A stretch of DNA of 64,000 nucleotides from Sisyra terminalis (taxonomy: Eukaryota; Arthropoda; Insecta; Neuroptera; Sisyridae): the NCBI GenBank assembly GCA_958496175.1, contig OY292278.1:36580001-36644000 (forward strand), in the 5' to 3' direction. This document shows, piece after piece, positions 60,059 through 64,000 of this stretch (position 1 is the stretch's first letter; the number at the start of each line of letters is the position of its first letter). The translations under genes and the position numbers were made by a program. The notes under the pieces were generated by a model that was not told the DNA's origin, made no database searches, and worked only from the letters and a program-made list of their open reading frames with translations.

Positions 60059-60419
60059 TTAAGATAACAGTTGTCTTATTTGTATAGGGTTGTTCAATTT
60101 CTTGAGCTTATTGGAACTAAAAGTGTCATAACTTGTCCAAACTTGATAAATTGCCTTACTTTTATGGACTATTAAGCTGACAAGTCTTAGCTATAGAGGT
60201 AAACATCGAATTGAAATATTCAATCGTAAAAAAAATATTTGAAAATTCTAAGTAATAAAGGTTTTCCAATGTAAAAGATTTGGACCTCATTGTTATTATC
60301 AATAGCAGAGGCACCAGAGGTTTCTTAGACATCAAAGGCCTACTTAAGTAAATGCTACTGCATTGATGTGGTGAAAGCAGAAAAGGATTTACAAATTTTC
60401 CGCTCTTTTTCAGTAAATA
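60059..60419. other. AT-rich DNA, nothing recognised
   Basis: Ordinary sequence between the candidate ratchet site and the mariner terminus. No repeats or coding similarity noticed. Confidence 0.4.
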
Positions 60420-61060
60420 TTAGGTTGTTCAGAAAATAATTTTGATTTTTTTTTAAATGATAGAGAATTTTTGTAAAATAAATAACTATTTTATTAAATT
60501 ATATATTACTCATTCTGGTTCAATACCTTTCGCCATCTTTCTGACAATAGCATGATTTGTCACTCAAAAAATTTTTGCTCTTTTTTGGCCAAAAATTGAT
60601 CTTTGGGAATTTTTAATTTCCTCAATTTAAGTAAAGGTTTTCCTGTCTAAAAGATTTTGCAGAGCCCGGAACAAATAATAAGCCAAAGGTGCCAGCTTTG
60701 TATAACATAATGGGCTTAGCAGATTATTCCGTTCAAGTTATAAAAGCTTTTGGTGAGTGACTTTTATGACGGCAAATTTCTCCCCATAATACCATAGGAA
60801 ACCTATATATCAAGCTTTGAGGTCAAATCTAGGCTTTTCAAGTGGTCGTAAACAATAAAATTTGATAAATTTTTCCTCTTATCATTTCATGTGCTGTTAT
60901 TTACCGGTTTGCTTCAAAAAATGATTTCAATGTGTCTTTGTCAGCTTCAACCGGCCTTGCAGACCGTGGTGCATCACCGACGTCAAAATTGCTGAATTAA
61001 AATTTTGCAAACCAGTTTTGACACTAGCGTACTATGAATACATATTCTACATACAAATTG
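60420..61060 (-). pseudogene. mariner element with decayed transposase
   Basis: TTAGGTTGTTCAGAAAATA at 60420 is a typical mariner inverted terminus, next to a TA. On the minus strand, from about 61020 downward, WFAKF and SNFDVGDAPRSARPVEADKD match the second helix-turn-helix/linker region (FKSGDFDVEDKPRSGRP-E-D-D). Nearer 60500-60760 the C-terminal LAPLAYYLFRALQNLLD and GERY match the mariner tail (LAPSDYHLFRSLQ-FL and WEK). The third catalytic Asp of SDYHLF reads LAYYLF, so it is dead. The central catalytic segment is mostly unreadable or deleted, giving about 640 bp instead of about 1.3 kb. The opposite terminus is not clear. Confidence 0.85.
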
Positions 61061-62799
61061 GTTATTTTTTTTCTGAAATGAATAGTATTTTAATTTTTCT
61101 ATAATGAAAAAATAAAATATGAGAAAAATTCTAGTTTTTACTCTACGTATTTAAAAGGATACGAACTAAAAACTACTGCGCAGAATCAATTGAGCTTTTT
61201 CCCATACAAGCGTCGCTATATTAGATCTCAATACATACAATGATTATATGACTAAATTATAAGTTGAATGCGAAAAAATATTATTAAGTCTTCTGTCCAG
61301 ACAAAACGAAATTAGTTTCCAAACAATCATTATTTTGCCGCACCGTCATCGTACTTAAAAATAAAATAAATTTTGCATGTACTAGGTATGATCGATGCAA
61401 TCGATACGTCATATATAGCCTAATATTTGAATATTCGAAAATTGTTTTCAAATGATTTTAATTTGTATAGATTTCATTTTTTTATTTATTTTTTTAACTC
61501 CAAAATTTACCACCTTTTGAAGTTTGCCCCGCTGTAGGTTATAGTTTGTTATTATAACAGTAGATCTGGCTTTGGGTGAAAGCGTAAAAGGATCTAGATA
61601 GGATACATTCTGGAAAAAAAATATGTTGCTTAAGAAAAATCTAAACGACCAAGAAAAAAAGAATATGATGAATTAGAGACCTTCCATTGCACTCTGTTGG
61701 AAAATATTTTATTAAATTTTCGATTAATTTCGGAAGACTTTACCATTTTGTTCTCTAAAAACTCTAATTTAAACAAGAAAGTGGTTCTAGAAAAGTAATC
61801 GTTAACGAAAAGTATTTCTACTCTTTTATTATTTCATACATTTACATTATGTTTATCTTATATCTTAATTACAGCAAGAACAATCTTAATTGAAACAAAA
61901 AAATTTAGTAAGTCAAAAAAAAATACTTTTCATAATTTCACTTTACGAGTAAAGCTCTTTGATATCAAAAATTATTTAAAGGTTGTAAATTTTTGAAGAA
62001 TAATTTCCATTAAATTTTCATCATCTGCACTATAAATGTTAATTTGCCATTAATTAATTCACATCTGATCTTCAAAACAAGTTCATAAATATCGAACACA
62101 CGCAACCTAAAGTTGTAATAAGACTACTTTTGTATTTGTTTTTTTTAATTGATTTTTTTTAAAAGATGTAAGAAATTGTCAATTAAAGTTTGAAAAATAA
62201 TTATTAATTAAATTATATTAAAAATTATAAAAGCTCGTCAAGATTACATGGTACCTATGGGTGATTCTCATTATATTTTTGTAAGTTTCTTGTTTTCAGA
62301 CCTTTATTTATGGTATCCTTTTTGTCAGTAAGAAATTAATACTTAAAAAAATCGACTTTAAAAATTTGAGTTTTTAAATAAGAAAAGATACTATGATCAT
62401 CTTACCATACTAACTCACGCATGACTATATCATCTTTCAGTAGATGTTAAATGAGAGGAAACCGATGTCAATTGCTGTACTTAAATGCTTTTCATTTTAC
62501 AGAATTTGAATACTGCAGTAATAAATAACTAATGAAAAAAATATATAGGAATACATATTAAGAAACTATCTGTGCCGATATTTTTATAAACAAAAAAAAG
62601 AGGTATCATAGCACACCCAACAAGAGCGAAGCTCTTAATTAACCTATTATGAATTATATTTGGATATTGGATAGAAGTATTAAATAAAAGAATCAAGTAT
62701 CATGTAAAAAATATTTTAATATATCTACAAATATATGCAAATCAATTTTAAAATTTTAAACATGGAAAATAATGTAACTGTCATATTCAATCATCGATA
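61061..62799. other. AT-rich DNA, no gene recognised
   Basis: Nothing identified beyond low-complexity A/T runs. GTTTGCCCCGCTGTAGG near 61521 stands out in composition but is not linked to a family. Confidence 0.4.
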
Positions 62800-63110
62800 T
62801 TATCGGTTTGTGATCACTAAAATACGACGCATATGCATGTGTATATATTTCATCTATGAATCGTAATAAAATAGCATCAATGGTAGTACCATACTTAGTT
62901 ATAGATTCTGAGGGACTATTGGATCATTCTTAAATTTTATTTTTCCAAATAAGAGCTCAGATTTGTCATCTGAAAATTTTTTATTGAAGTCACCAGATAA
63001 AATTAATGGAATTCCCTGTGAATTACGTCCAAGCAGAACTGATCTGCCTACTGAATATTGTAGAAGTACACTATGAATAAAGTTACAGTACGATCTATAT
63101 ATTCTTCGAT
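62800..63110 (-). pseudogene. AP-type endonuclease domain fossil
   Basis: Minus-strand frames read VLLGRNSQGIPLILSGDFNK, then after a frame change TKYGTTIDAILLRFIDEIYT and YFSDHKPI. These are three blocks of the exonuclease-endonuclease-phosphatase fold used by retroelements: GDFN (catalytic Asp/Asn), a T-IDAI block and SDHKPI (catalytic Asp and His). The wording (LLGRN--IPLI--GDFN - TTIDA-F-R - YFSYHKP) is one I associate with endonucleases found beside Helentron/Helitron helicases as well as with LINEs, so the parent is uncertain. The last block coincides with the start of repeat family A. Confidence 0.7.
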
Positions 63111-63117
63111 AGTAAAG

Positions 63118-63640
63118 CTGTATTGAAAGCATTAGTTCCAAAGTTATCTGAAAGTGTAAGAAACCCCTTACAAACCTGGCCACTAAAAATAAGATCATCT
63201 TGGAGGAGGTGCTGGATCACAAAGATATTAAGGGTAATGAAAAGGATGAGGTCCGTGCCCGTCAAGGATCTAAGACACCATTTACAGGTCCACAGCTTGT
63301 GCTAGGTATCACAAAATTGGTAGTGAAAAACACCACTAAAGAAAAAGTTTGTAAATAACCACTTGTCAGTATGGAAGAATACCACAGTAAAAAGATGATA
63401 GGAAATCAATTTCGGAACCTAACTACTGATATATTTGATCATAAAAGAAAAAAAGCCAGAATGGTAAAGGGTCTATTAACCAACCATGGCCGATTAAAGT
63501 TATATATGAATACAGTTGAAGTACATGTGGATGATCCAATGTGCAGATTCTGGTCAGGTAGAGGACGACACCGATTCTTAGTTAGTGAAAATATAGTTCT
63601 CTGTACTATTAATCAGCATTATTCCTAAATTTTGCTCAGT
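63118..63640 (+). pseudogene. LINE RNase H / C-terminal fossil
   Basis: The + strand reads KALVPKLSESV, then GNEKDEVRARQGSKTPFTGP and LVLGI, then KKARMVKGLLTNHGRLKLYM, DDPMCRFW. This is the RNase H domain tail of insect LINEs of the R1/I type (WVPGHSGIEGNEKADELARQGS-TPF-GPEPALGI) followed by the region before the Cys-rich tail (LTGLLTGH-LR-HL--LG--EDP-CRFC). The final Cys of CRFC reads CRFW. Frameshifts separate the pieces. The reverse transcriptase is absent and the adjacent minus-strand endonuclease belongs to another insertion. Confidence 0.8.
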
Positions 63641-64000
63641 ATTGTTGTGTATAATATTTTTACATGCTCAGATGATGTTTAAGCGTCAAAATTGTAATCG
63701 AGGTCGAGAACAGCCAAGTTCCCAGTTTGAGCCTTTTCTTTCCTTTTTTCTCACCTTACCACTTAGGAGAGATACACGATATACAAGGTATATCATTTTT
63801 TCACGATCTAATGACGATTTCGATCTTAAACCTAATCGTGCGTTACACTTTTTCTCACTTCACTTTCACTGCATGTCTTTAGCAAAAGAGCTTTACTCTA
63901 AAAAGAGTGATCATTTTTTTTAAAAATGAGAAAATATTTTTGATGTTTCGAAAAACTTAATAAAAATAATCAGACAAAGAGGAAAAATGAGTCTAAGTTT
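63641..64000. other. LINE 3' flank or unrelated DNA, no gene
   Basis: A 93-codon + frame (63642-63923) lies here with no recognised domain (LFHAQMMFKRQ-like start). It may be the 3' untranslated part of the LINE. The window ends in AT-rich sequence. Confidence 0.4.

Noticed and set aside
62899..63198. 99-codon minus frame taken as one protein
   Set aside because: Only the central part (GIPLILSGDFN) is endonuclease-like; the start is antisense to the adjacent RNase H LINE, and the true continuation is in another frame.

Overview
The window is AT-rich (about two thirds A+T by eye) eukaryotic DNA. It has no long open reading frame, no rRNA or tRNA gene and no bacterial-style gene organisation. 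The mobile-element fossils (mariner, hAT, pogo-like, Helitron, Penelope-like, RTE-like and RNase-H LINEs) are those of an arthropod genome. An insect, plausibly a beetle, is the most economical guess, but the sequence does not fix the species. No intact protein-coding gene is visible. The window reads as intergenic DNA or, more interestingly, as part of one or more very large introns of a + strand gene. Three weak signals support the intron reading: a 26-nt candidate exon at 16912-16937, a 32-nt candidate exon at 24210-24241, and a zero-length recursive-splice ('ratchet') signature at 60052/60053, all on the + strand.

Layout. (1) 1-16 kb: AT-rich DNA with a foldback element (2851-3030), a ~345-bp tandem duplication (3640-4335), two copies of dispersed family A (6.7-7.7 kb), a tRNA-like SINE head (11.58 kb), a TA-flanked pogo-like transposon (11724-12637), a foldback carrying a hammerhead-like motif (14494-14789), an RTE-like LINE fossil (14.83-15.58 kb) and a MITE (15713-16034). 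(2) 16-25 kb: both candidate micro-exons, a (TA)61 tract, family C split by a hAT transposase fossil (18.6-20.1 kb), and a 351-bp hAT MITE with a perfect 8-bp target duplication (22992-23342). (3) 25-43 kb: long GC-richer blocks apparently free of transposons (about 24.99-26.4, 29.6-33.9, 37.1-40.6 and 42.56-43.42 kb), carrying most copies of a short dispersed motif, GGGATGA/TCATCCC. They are interrupted by a decayed Helitron helicase (28.17-29.49 kb) and two more hAT MITEs. (4) 43-64 kb: mostly transposon-derived. It holds a Penelope-like element with GIY-YIG remnant, C-terminal ORF and hammerhead-like motif (46.9-48.07 kb) interrupted by a DNA insert with a minus-strand LINE reverse transcriptase; an element with CAGTGG termini (48819-50586); a ~1.66-kb palindrome (52761-54417); a mariner fossil (60.42-61.06 kb); an endonuclease fossil (62.8-63.1 kb); and an RNase-H LINE tail (63.12-63.64 kb).

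The most unusual signals are these. First, several loci share a CTGATGA - stem - GAAA core resembling hammerhead ribozymes, one placed 8 nt after the stop codon of a Penelope-like ORF. Second, GGGATGA is enriched in the transposon-poor blocks and nearly absent elsewhere. Third, the possible micro-exon/ratchet-site architecture. Fourth, the large palindrome built from two inverted copies of family C around a hAT MITE. All identifications were made by reading the sequence, with no database search.
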